A stretch of DNA of 13,446 nucleotides, taken from positions 1 to 13,446 of the forward strand of contig CANRDG010000037.1 of the NCBI GenBank assembly GCA_947629275.1, read 5' to 3'. Shown here in pieces: positions 7,976 to 13,446 of the stretch. Numbering within the stretch: position 1 is the stretch's first letter; each line of letters opens with the position of its first letter. Under the pieces are notes generated by a model, which saw only the letters and a list, made by a program, of their open reading frames with translations, did no database searches and was not told where the DNA came from. The DNA comes from an uncultured Clostridia bacterium (lineage in GTDB: Bacteria; Bacillota; Clostridia; Oscillospirales; Ruminococcaceae). Made by a program: the position numbers and the translations under genes.

Positions 7976-8007
7976 TATTTTAGTATTTTACTATTTTACT
8001 ATTTTAC
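7976..8007 (-). repeat. Four-copy 8-bp tandem repeat in the nrdD leader
   Basis: On the plus strand TATTTTAC is present three times without interruption (7984-8007), flanked by a one-mismatch copy, TATTTTAG (7976-7983). In the nrdD mRNA this is an A-rich, GTAAAATA-type unstructured leader about 10-40 nt before the ribosome binding site. It could act as a ribosome standby or S1-binding stretch, or be simple slippage; the sequence does not decide. Confidence 0.75.
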
Positions 8008-8039
8008 TTAGTACATCTAGCAGAGAGCGGCACGGTCAA

Positions 8040-8055
8040 TCACAATATATTGTGG
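8040..8055. promoter_or_regulatory. NrdR box 1 (proximal to nrdD)
   Basis: TCACAATATATTGTGG contains the perfect palindrome CACAATATATTGTG (8041-8054). It matches about 14 of 16 positions of the remembered NrdR consensus acaCwAtATaTwGtgt. It lies just downstream of the predicted transcription start and ahead of nrdD, the classic NrdR target. NrdR senses ATP/dATP through its own ATP cone and represses ribonucleotide reductase genes. Confidence 0.88.
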
Positions 8056-8070
8056 TCGAAAGTCGCTAAA

Positions 8071-8086
8071 TAACAGTATACAGTAT
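8071..8086. promoter_or_regulatory. NrdR box 2 overlapping the -10 of the nrdD promoter
   Basis: TAACAGTATACAGTAT matches about 11 of 16 consensus positions. It is weaker than box 1, but its centre is exactly 31 bp from that of box 1, the three-helical-turn spacing expected of paired NrdR boxes. It covers the TATACT -10 hexamer (8075-8080), so bound NrdR would block RNA polymerase directly. Confidence 0.78.
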
Positions 8087-8103
8087 TGCAGTCTTCAAGT
8101 CAA
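8075..8103 (-). promoter_or_regulatory. Sigma-A type promoter of nrdD-nrdG
   Basis: On the minus strand TTGACT (8098-8103) and TATACT (8075-8080) are separated by 17 bp, each matching 5 of 6 consensus bases. The predicted start is near 8068, giving a leader of about 115 nt. An A-rich tract (AAAAAAG, around 8116-8122) lies upstream of the -35. The rest of the gene-free stretch 8104-8267 holds only AT-rich sequence with a weak imperfect hairpin (8123-8152); I see no riboswitch motif or small gene in it. Confidence 0.78.
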
Positions 8104-8267
8104 GGGGGTGCAGCAACTTTTTTGCCTTTTGAAAGATAAAATTATCAAGGCAGTTTTTGGTTACTTTGCACAAACAACAACATACCTTTACATACCTGAG
8201 CAGATCAAACCGCGCTGTATCGGCGCAGGCAAGCAAACGTGCATATTTTCACAAAATGCAAAAGCAT

Positions 8268-8305
8268 AAAACAACAGCCTGTAAAGAAATAAACTTTACA
8301 GGCTG
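8268..8305 (-). terminator. Rho-independent terminator of the adaptor/membrane-protein unit
   Basis: A perfect 12-bp stem (CAGCCTGTAAAG at 8275-8286 paired with CTTTACAGGCTG at 8294-8305) has a 7-nt AAATAAA loop (plus strand). On the minus strand it is followed by TTGTTTTATGCTTTT. It lies 39 nt past the stop of the 86-aa gene and insulates nrdD from that unit. Confidence 0.85.
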
Positions 8306-8344
8306 CGCATCATCAATATATCATTATATAGTCTTTATAAAATT

Positions 8345-8605
8345 TTAGTTGTCATTTGCCATGCTGTCATCATCAGTCGCAGAGCTGTCGCCGCCGTTGA
8401 TATAAACGGTAGTCACCGCAGCTGCTGATTTTCCGTCGTCCGTCTGGTTTTCTTTGCTCAACACATCGTCAAGCGATGTTTTATACATATACAGTGCAAA
8501 GAAACCCACCAGTATAAGCACGACTATCAATACTATTATTTTTATATTCAGCGATATTTTCTGCCACACTGTAAGCGGCTTTTTATCTTCGTTTTGTTTG
8601 CTCAT
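8345..8605 (-). CDS. Small single-pass membrane protein of unknown function (86 aa)
   Basis: I do not recognise a family. The 86-aa protein has a charged N-terminus (MSKQNEDKKPLTVWQKISLN), one strong hydrophobic segment at about 21-41, and a hydrophilic tail rich in Ser, Thr, Asp and Asn (about 45-86, ending SATDDDSMANDN). The positive-inside rule predicts N-in/C-out topology. There is no cleavable signal or lipobox. The ATG at 8605 has GGAG upstream and follows the stop of the five-TM gene by 25 bp; a longer frame (to 8641) would overlap that gene and lacks a ribosome binding site. As third and last gene of the adaptor unit, it may be an accessory subunit of a membrane complex (inference from position only). 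Confidence 0.75.
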   Translation of the reverse strand: MSKQNEDKKPLTVWQKISLNIKIIVLIVVLILVGFFALYMYKTSLDDVLSKENQTDDGKSAAAVTTVYINGGDSSATDDDSMANDN

Positions 8606-8630
8606 TTTTATTTCTCCGTTCCGCCTAAGC

Positions 8631-9464
8631 TTAATAAACACCTATAAATTCAAGGTAGTTCTTTTCAGGCAGTCTTACGGTGGAGTTCGTTTCTTCGCTC
8701 TCGCCCTCCATTTTATAGGTCAGCGTATCGCTTCCGCTCCAGTAAACTTCCGGTACTTTGCCCCTGCCGTAGAAAAACTTTACTTTTCTCTTTATACCCT
8801 TTTGTTTAAGCGTGAAAAACTTAAAACTCTTGTCCTGTCCGTGCGGAACGACATATATAATTACCTGTCCGTCCTCTTTGTTCTGAACGTCGCACAGATA
8901 AAACTCCATTGTTCCGTCAGGTGAAATGGTATTGTCGTTTGCTGTAAGCTGCAAAACATAGTTCATATCATACATAGAATACACCGGGTCGTCGGGCGAC
9001 AAATTCTCATCAAGAATCGTTTCAACAGCAGATGAACCGAACAGCATATTGAATATAAAGTATGCAAAAATGCCCAGTACATACAACATAATGTAAATAG
9101 TACCCAACAGCACTTTAAGATTATTCGGTACTGTTATATAGAAAAACATTATTATCGCAACTATAAGCGGCGGCACAAATATTACGATATTGTGCATATT
9201 GAATATCACAAGAAAGAACACGATAGGCAGCAGCAAAAGTCCCGTTATCTTCGTTATTATAATGTCTTTCGTGTACAGCATAAACACAAGGAACAGCGCG
9301 CTTAAAATAAAATGCACCGCAAAGAAAGCACCCTGTGCGCCTTTCCTTATCTCCAGGTCATATAAAAATGTGGCAACAGTCAAAAGCAGCACTTCTGCGA
9401 TATACACAAGGTTGAATACTGCCAAGCCCCGCTTTACCCATATGTTTTTTAAAATGTCTTTCAT
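8631..9464 (-). CDS. Five-TM membrane protein with C-terminal extracytoplasmic domain, unknown function
   Basis: I do not recognise this 277-aa protein. The first half has five hydrophobic helices at roughly residues 13-36, 46-65, 68-90, 93-113 and 117-142. About 135 mainly polar residues follow, with several hydrophobic beta-like stretches (for example QVIIYVVPHG and KVKFFYGRGKV). Basic residues at the N-terminus (KDILKNIWVKRG) suggest N-in, which puts the C-terminal domain outside. No ATPase, permease or enzyme motif is visible. The ATG at 9464 is fixed by an in-frame TAA just upstream; the nearest purine-rich site (AAAGG) is rather far away, so expression may depend on coupling to the adaptor gene, which ends 36 nt before. 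It could partner with the adaptor lipoprotein in a surface or export complex. Confidence 0.8.
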   Translation of the reverse strand: MKDILKNIWVKRGLAVFNLVYIAEVLLLTVATFLYDLEIRKGAQGAFFAVHFILSALFLVFMLYTKDIIITKITGLLLLPIVFFLVIFNMHNIVIFVPPLIVAIIMFFYITVPNNLKVLLGTIYIMLYVLGIFAYFIFNMLFGSSAVETILDENLSPDDPVYSMYDMNYVLQLTANDNTISPDGTMEFYLCDVQNKEDGQVIIYVVPHGQDKSFKFFTLKQKGIKRKVKFFYGRGKVPEVYWSGSDTLTYKMEGESEETNSTVRLPEKNYLEFIGVY

Positions 9465-9500
9465 TTTTTAATAGTCTGCCTTTCATACATTTTACAGCGG

Positions 9501-10508
9501 TCAGTCGTTTGAAGTATTGACTATAAGCTGTTCGCCGCCCTCAAGACCGCTGATTATCTCGACCTTTCTGCCGTTTTTGTCAACAATGCCCGTTTCAACG
9601 TCCATTTCCACCTTTGTGCCGTCAACAAGAACGTTTACATACTGCCTGCCGCCTGAGGACTTCAAAGCCCTTTGATCTATAACAATGGTATTCTCTTTAT
9701 AGTTCACGCTGAAATAAACGTGTATCGCGCCAAAATCGTTAAACTCCGTACCCTCGGGAAGATCTATCACATAATTAACGCCGCTGCCGTATACGCCGCC
9801 TTCTACCGTAATTATGTCAACTACCTTGCCCTCAACGGGTTCTCCGTTCATCTGCGCAACTTCTACCTTACTGCCAAAATTAACGTTTTCAATAGGCGCA
9901 TTGTTTACGAATGCACAAAGATATTTACTGCTCGTGTCGGCTATCTCACACAAATACTGTCCTGCCTGCACCTGCATACCTGCGTGAAGTTCATCGCCGT
10001 TCATAGTTATTCTGCCGCTGCACGGGGCGTATATCTTAGACAAAGAAGCCTTGTCTAGAAGTTTATTATAATTGTTTTGCTCAAGCTCATAAATTACCTT
10101 GGCCTTTTCAAGTTCAGCTCCCGTTATCCCCGAAGCGACCATGTTGTCATAAGTTTCTTTGGCGCTGTCTGTAACTACCTTCTGCGTTTCAAGCTCATCT
10201 GTAAGATCATCGGAAATAAGTTCACATATAAGCTGACCTTCTTCCACGGTCTCTCCCGTATAAAGTTTACCTATTATGCCGTTTTGCTTGATATAAACGT
10301 ACTCTTTGTAAGGGTAGTCAAACTCGGTATTCTGAATATCGTATACCGAACCTATTGAACCTACCTTTACTTCCTGGGTATCGTATTTTATCTCGGTAGC
10401 GTCGATAATAATATCCTGGGCTTTGCTGCTATCGTCCTTTTTACCGCAGGAAGACAGAGAGAGCATCATTACCGCCGCCATGACAGCGGCAGCCGACCTT
10501 TTTAGCAT
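9501..10508 (-). CDS. Lipoprotein membrane-fusion/adaptor protein (HlyD/RND-type periplasmic adaptor family)
   Basis: The 335-aa protein starts with a type II signal peptide: MLKRS, a hydrophobic stretch, then lipobox LSSC with C21 as the likely lipidated residue. It should be anchored outside the membrane after Lgt processing. The body has the layout of membrane-fusion proteins: a first half-lipoyl motif (GKLYTGETVEEGQLICEL, about 80-97), a helical hairpin (about 102-155), and a second half-lipoyl motif (APCSGRITMNGDELHAGMQV, about 161-180). Beta-barrel and membrane-proximal domains follow. Gram-positive members usually serve MacB-like ABC exporters, but none is encoded here. The ATG at 10508 has GAGGGGAGG 7 nt upstream, and its own promoter lies at 10547-10575. 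It is the first gene of a three-gene unit with two unknown membrane proteins. Family call firm, substrate unknown. Confidence 0.88.
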   Translation of the reverse strand: MLKRSAAAVMAAVMMLSLSSCGKKDDSSKAQDIIIDATEIKYDTQEVKVGSIGSVYDIQNTEFDYPYKEYVYIKQNGIIGKLYTGETVEEGQLICELISDDLTDELETQKVVTDSAKETYDNMVASGITGAELEKAKVIYELEQNNYNKLLDKASLSKIYAPCSGRITMNGDELHAGMQVQAGQYLCEIADTSSKYLCAFVNNAPIENVNFGSKVEVAQMNGEPVEGKVVDIITVEGGVYGSGVNYVIDLPEGTEFNDFGAIHVYFSVNYKENTIVIDQRALKSSGGRQYVNVLVDGTKVEMDVETGIVDKNGRKVEIISGLEGGEQLIVNTSND

Positions 10509-10546
10509 AAACAGACCTCCCCTCACAAACGTGACATACTACTTAT

Positions 10547-10575
10547 ATTTTAGCATTATCAAATTAAAATTACAA
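10547..10575 (-). promoter_or_regulatory. Promoter of the adaptor/membrane-protein unit
   Basis: On the minus strand TAAAAT (10547-10552, 5 of 6) is preceded by TGC, giving an extended -10. TTGTAA (10570-10575, 4 of 6) lies 17 bp further up. The predicted start near 10540 leaves about a 32-nt leader to the adaptor ATG. The surrounding 10527-10645 gap is AT-rich. Confidence 0.55.
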
Positions 10576-10645
10576 TATCAACAAATCCGATTTATAAACA
10601 TTGTATAAACATACAAACCCGCAAGGAAATTTTTGTATATCTTGA

Positions 10646-11740
10646 CTATATAAGTTCAGCTATTATGCTGTTAGATACCAAAAAGCCTTGTGCGGTAAGT
10701 GAAAGCGTTTTGCCGTCATACACAGCCATACCGTGCCTGCAAAGCTTTTCTGCCAGCGTTTCAAGCGCCGCCGTATCGCCGCCAAGTTCTTTGTACTTTT
10801 GCACGCCCATGCCGTCTGAAAGCCTTAAAGAAAGCATGATATATTCTTCAAGGGCGTTACATTCGCCGTCTTCTAAAAGTTTTTTTGGCGCGTTTATATA
10901 GTCTTGAATATCCCTGTCATAATAGTATCTTTTGCCGCCTATAAAAGAATGTGCCGACGGTCCAAAGCCGTAATAAGGCACAAGCTGCCAGTATTTCATA
11001 TTGTGCCGCGAACGCATACCGCTTTTACAGAAGTTTGAAATTTCGTACTGCTCAAAACCATTTTCTTTGAGCCTATCAACCGCTGCCAAATACATTTCCG
11101 CGCTCTCATCTTCGTCGGCGACCCTGTTTTTTATTTCATCGCAGTCATACGGCGTGCCTTTTTCAATTTTGAGCATATACGCCGAAATATGCGTTATCGG
11201 CAGACAGCACAGCTTATCAATTGAAAACATGAGGCTGTCAATGCTCTGCCCTATTATGCCCATCATCAGGTCACAAGAGATATTTTCAAAGCCTGCATCA
11301 TACACATCAAGCAAAGACCTTTCAGCCTGATCAAAGCTGTGCAGCCTGCCAAGCGTTTTAAGCTCTCTGTCAACGCACGACTGCACGCCAAACGATATTC
11401 TGTTAAATCCTGCCGCTAAAAGCTCTTTATAATAATTCTTGTCAGCTGTAAACGGATTGCTTTCTACCGTAATTTCAGTATCTTTTTGGATATCAAAGGT
11501 ACTTTTTACCGCTTCACAAATATCTGTGAGCAGTCGAGCAGGCATAAGGGTAGGTGTTCCGCCGCCGAAATATATCGAATCTACCGAGATCTCTTTACTG
11601 CCTGTACTCTGTATATCGCGGATAAGCGCTTTTGCATATACTTCAAACGTACTTTCCGCGCCTGCGAGAGAATAAAAGTCGCAGTATGGGCATTTTCTCG
11701 CGCAAAACGGTATATGTATATAAACCCCTGCGTTACTCAT
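10646..11740 (-). CDS. hemW: HemW: radical SAM family heme chaperone
   Basis: HemW (formerly YggW, often mis-annotated as oxygen-independent coproporphyrinogen III oxidase) is a heme-binding radical SAM protein thought to deliver heme to membrane targets. The 364-aa protein has CxxxCxxC as CARKCPYC (C13, C17, C20) followed by DF. It lacks the extra cysteine right after the cluster motif that marks true HemN, and it has the HemW heme-binding signature HNMKYW at 246-251. GGGTPT at 59-64 and GFGPSAHSF at 258-266 are also typical. I chose the ATG at 11740, with GGTGA upstream; it overlaps the preceding gene by 8 bp (ATGAGTAA), so the two are probably translationally coupled. Having lepA three genes upstream fits the common Bacillota arrangement. 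No clear terminator follows. Confidence 0.95.
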   Translation of the reverse strand: MSNAGVYIHIPFCARKCPYCDFYSLAGAESTFEVYAKALIRDIQSTGSKEISVDSIYFGGGTPTLMPARLLTDICEAVKSTFDIQKDTEITVESNPFTADKNYYKELLAAGFNRISFGVQSCVDRELKTLGRLHSFDQAERSLLDVYDAGFENISCDLMMGIIGQSIDSLMFSIDKLCCLPITHISAYMLKIEKGTPYDCDEIKNRVADEDESAEMYLAAVDRLKENGFEQYEISNFCKSGMRSRHNMKYWQLVPYYGFGPSAHSFIGGKRYYYDRDIQDYINAPKKLLEDGECNALEEYIMLSLRLSDGMGVQKYKELGGDTAALETLAEKLCRHGMAVYDGKTLSLTAQGFLVSNSIIAELI

Positions 11741-12200
11741 CGTCTTCACCGAATGCATTGTCTATAAAGCTTTTGGTATCCTGCGAATTGCTGCGCATTT
11801 TTCTTACCGCCGCACGACCGCCGCACCTTGCTATACACACAATGTACCCTGAAATATAACAGGTAAATATTTTTATAATGTAGATCGAAATATCTCTGTA
11901 TGACAAATAAAAATACTTGGATCGGCTTTCAAGAAAGTCAACTATATGCCTGTGAACGATTATCTGCAAAAAAAGCCCCAGCCCGACGCTGAGAAGTGTA
12001 AAGAAAGTCAGTCCGCACAAAGCCTTTGACAGGCTGTTTTTTGCAAGCACAAAACCCATAAGCACACAGCCGAAAAGCGCGAGAGCTACCGCGAACCCAC
12101 GCATTACATTTGCATAACATTCATATAAAAACGGAAAGACTGCCGCACCTATAAGCCCGCTTATTATCGACTGCTTTATATAGTTCTGTTCGTTCTCCAT
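11733..12200 (-). CDS. Four-TM membrane protein of unknown function (155 aa)
   Basis: I do not recognise a family. Four hydrophobic helices are visible at about residues 9-28, 34-53, 57-81 and 103-123, with a polar stretch (RSKYFYLSYRD, about 93-103) before the last. The C-terminal tail (about 125-155) begins with basic residues (RCGGRAAVRKMR), suggesting it is cytoplasmic, and ends acidic (DNAFGEDDE). No catalytic or binding motif stands out. The ATG at 12200 lies 18 bp after the previous stop; its ribosome binding site is weak (AGAAAGG, more than 10 nt away), so it may rely on coupling. Its stop lies inside the first codons of hemW. The position could suggest an accessory role for hemW, but that is only inference. 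Confidence 0.8.
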   Translation of the reverse strand: MENEQNYIKQSIISGLIGAAVFPFLYECYANVMRGFAVALALFGCVLMGFVLAKNSLSKALCGLTFFTLLSVGLGLFLQIIVHRHIVDFLESRSKYFYLSYRDISIYIIKIFTCYISGYIVCIARCGGRAAVRKMRSNSQDTKSFIDNAFGEDDE

Positions 12201-12218
12201 AAAAAAGAGTATGCCTTT

Positions 12219-12662
12219 CTATAGTTTTATCAAAACCGCCACGAAATAAAGTATCACAGCAAACATTCCAAATGAAAATACAAACCCCAGCGCAATTGCA
12301 AGTATCGCGTTCAGGTCGAAAACGCCGCCCTTTTTGGTAAGCAAAACACCGATATCTTCAGAGCGTTTATAAAACAGCCGCTTGCCGAAAAATTCAGCCG
12401 GAAATATGGTGCTTGCCACTTCACTGCCTATAATATACCAAGCTACCTTAAAGCGCGAGTTTTCTTTTTTGGCAATTTCTTTGAAACGCGCTTTTACACG
12501 TTTGCAGGTAAAAAGCCGAACCAGCGAAAATGCAAAGAAGCAAAACATAGCAAGGCACAAAAGGTCCAGCAGACACAAAAGCAAAAGACCTATATCAAAA
12601 AGGCTTACACCCACTAAGACAAGTATCACAAGCACGACCAATAGCGCGATAAGGTATTCCAT
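12219..12662 (-). CDS. Small membrane protein of unknown function (147 aa) downstream of lepA
   Basis: I do not recognise a family. The first 50 residues are very hydrophobic and Leu/Val-rich, enough for two membrane helices (about 3-22 and 24-50). A basic, soluble-looking middle follows (about 51-115, CKRVKARFKEIAKKENSRFK to LLTKKGGVF), then a final helix at about 118-144. Three helices with a basic middle loop suggest that the loop, and one terminus, face the cytoplasm. The middle has no recognisable catalytic motif. The ATG at 12662 has an excellent GGAGGAGCGA upstream and begins 10 bp after the lepA stop, so it is almost certainly co-transcribed with lepA. A longer frame would start inside lepA without ribosome binding site support. 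Confidence 0.8.
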   Translation of the reverse strand: MEYLIALLVVLVILVLVGVSLFDIGLLLLCLLDLLCLAMFCFFAFSLVRLFTCKRVKARFKEIAKKENSRFKVAWYIIGSEVASTIFPAEFFGKRLFYKRSEDIGVLLTKKGGVFDLNAILAIALGFVFSFGMFAVILYFVAVLIKL

Positions 12663-12672
12663 TCGCTCCTCC

Positions 12673-13446
12673 TTATTCGTCAAGCTTGAGAACCGACATG
12701 AATGCCTCCTGCGGAACTTCAACGCTGCCCAGTTTGCGCATTCTTTTCTTGCCCTCTTTTTGCTTTTCCAAAAGCTTTTTCTTGCGCGTTATATCACCGC
12801 CGTAGCATTTGGCAAGAACGTCTTTGCGGTATGCTTTTACTGTTTCCCTTGCGATTATCTTGCCGCCTATAGCCGCCTGAACGGGTACTTCAAACATCTG
12901 ACGCGGAATGTTCTCTTTAAGCCTTTCAACCATTTTTCTGCCGCGCGCATATGCATTATCTGCATGAACTATAAACGAAAGCGCATCTACCATTTCGCCG
13001 TTCAGCAAAATATCCAGTTTTACAAGTTTGCTTCTCATATAGCCTTTCAGCTCGTAATCAAACGATGCATACCCTCTTGTGCGCGATTTAAGCGCGTCAA
13101 AAAAGTCATACACTATCTCATTAAGCGGCAGGTCGTAATGCAGGTCAACGCGGTTTTCTTCGATATACTTCATATCTTTGAAAACGCCTCTGCGCTGCTG
13201 ACAAAGCTCCATTATATTTCCCACGTGTTCTGACGGCGAATAAATATGCGCCTCAACGAAAGGTTCTTCGGCGTATGAAATAAGCGTAGGGTCAGGGTAA
13301 TTTGTAGGGTTGTCAATATACAGCGTTTCGCCGCTTGTGAGCGTTACTTTATAAATTACCGACGGCGCTGTAGTTATAAGGTCGAGATCGTATTCACGCT
13401 CCAACCTTTCCTGGATTATCTCCATATGCAAAAGCCCTAAAAATCC
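12673..13446 (-). CDS. lepA: LepA (elongation factor 4) C-terminal part, cut by the window edge
   Basis: LepA/EF4 is a ribosome-associated GTPase related to EF-G, implicated in translation initiation, ribosome biogenesis or back-translocation. Only the last 257 residues are present; the full protein is usually about 600 aa, and the reading frame runs out of the right edge (GFLGLLHMEIIQERLEREYDL at the boundary). The visible part covers the EF-G-like domain with GFLGLLHMEI, the domain V-like region, and the LepA-specific C-terminal domain with its hallmark AKCYGGDITRKKKLLEKQ and GKKRMRKLGSVEVPQEAF. The GTPase domain lies outside. Truncation is only from the window boundary; there is no frameshift. 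It is the first visible gene of the lepA to hemW unit. Confidence 0.97.
   Translation of the reverse strand, partial: GFLGLLHMEIIQERLEREYDLDLITTAPSVIYKVTLTSGETLYIDNPTNYPDPTLISYAEEPFVEAHIYSPSEHVGNIMELCQQRRGVFKDMKYIEENRVDLHYDLPLNEIVYDFFDALKSRTRGYASFDYELKGYMRSKLVKLDILLNGEMVDALSFIVHADNAYARGRKMVERLKENIPRQMFEVPVQAAIGGKIIARETVKAYRKDVLAKCYGGDITRKKKLLEKQKEGKKRMRKLGSVEVPQEAFMSVLKLDE

Noticed and set aside
8019..8039. Second nrdD promoter (TTGACC at 8034-8039 with an 18-bp spaced TGTACT)
   Set aside because: The -35 is good, but the -10 matches only 4 of 6 bases with an 18-bp spacer, and a much better promoter lies just upstream. I could not support it as a separate start.
8104..8267. Cobalamin or other riboswitch upstream of nrdD
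   Set aside because: It lies upstream of the predicted transcription start, and I saw no B12-box-like or other conserved aptamer core on either strand.
10611..10638. Possible terminator after hemW (ATACAAA/TTTGTAT inverted repeat)
   Set aside because: The stem is only 7 bp, nearly all A/T, with a 14-nt loop and no proper U-run after it on the minus strand. Termination here is not supported.
10646..11740. True oxygen-independent coproporphyrinogen III oxidase (HemN)
   Set aside because: The residue pattern after the CxxxCxxC motif and the HNMKYW heme-binding signature indicate HemW, not HemN.
12382..13233. A 283-codon plus-strand frame spanning the lepA 3' end and the 147-aa gene
   Set aside because: It crosses two real genes on the opposite strand and their intergenic ribosome binding site, with no protein-like composition or start signal.

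Overview
The window looks like chromosomal DNA of an obligately or facultatively anaerobic Gram-positive bacterium, most likely Bacillota class Clostridia (Oscillospiraceae/Ruminococcus-like). This is inferred from the gene set: a YmfF/YmfH M16 peptidase pair, a class III ribonucleotide reductase under a two-box NrdR operator, lepA close to hemW, and a lipoprotein-anchored membrane-fusion protein. It also fits the strong AGGAGG-type ribosome binding sites and two well-supported TTG starts. All 12 genes lie on the minus strand, so they are transcribed from high to low coordinates. There are no tRNAs, rRNAs, CRISPR arrays, IS elements or obvious horizontally acquired segments.

Layout in transcription order (right to left): (A) The 3' part of lepA enters from the right edge. 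It is followed, tightly spaced, by two small unknown membrane-protein genes (147 and 155 aa) and then hemW, which overlaps the second by 8 bp. lepA and hemW are often neighbours in Bacillota; here two membrane genes lie between them. (B) A promoter at 10547-10575 starts a three-gene unit: a HlyD/RND-type membrane-fusion lipoprotein, a five-TM protein with a large presumed extracellular C-terminal domain, and an 86-aa single-TM protein. It ends in a clear terminator at 8268-8305. No ABC or RND transporter is in this unit. (C) nrdD-nrdG is driven by a near-consensus promoter (8075-8103). Its -10 lies inside one NrdR box, and a second NrdR box lies 31 bp (about three helical turns) downstream. 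A four-copy 8-bp A-rich repeat lies in the leader, and the unit ends at a terminator at 5056-5097. (D) An extended -10 promoter at 4988-5016 drives ymfF-ymfH-lgt-folD, with gaps of -11, +13 and +6 bp. The Lgt carries an unusual charged, acidic C-terminal extension of about 140 aa. (E) A near-consensus promoter at 46-74 starts a transcript leaving the left edge.

The genes with known roles are mostly housekeeping: deoxynucleotide supply without oxygen (nrdDG), one-carbon folate metabolism (folD), lipoprotein maturation (lgt), heme trafficking (hemW), translation (lepA), and proteins linked to EF-P modification (ymfF/ymfH). The least explained parts are the orphan adaptor unit (B), the two genes between lepA and hemW, and the Lgt tail. 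I saw no sign of a defence system, prophage or biosynthetic cluster.
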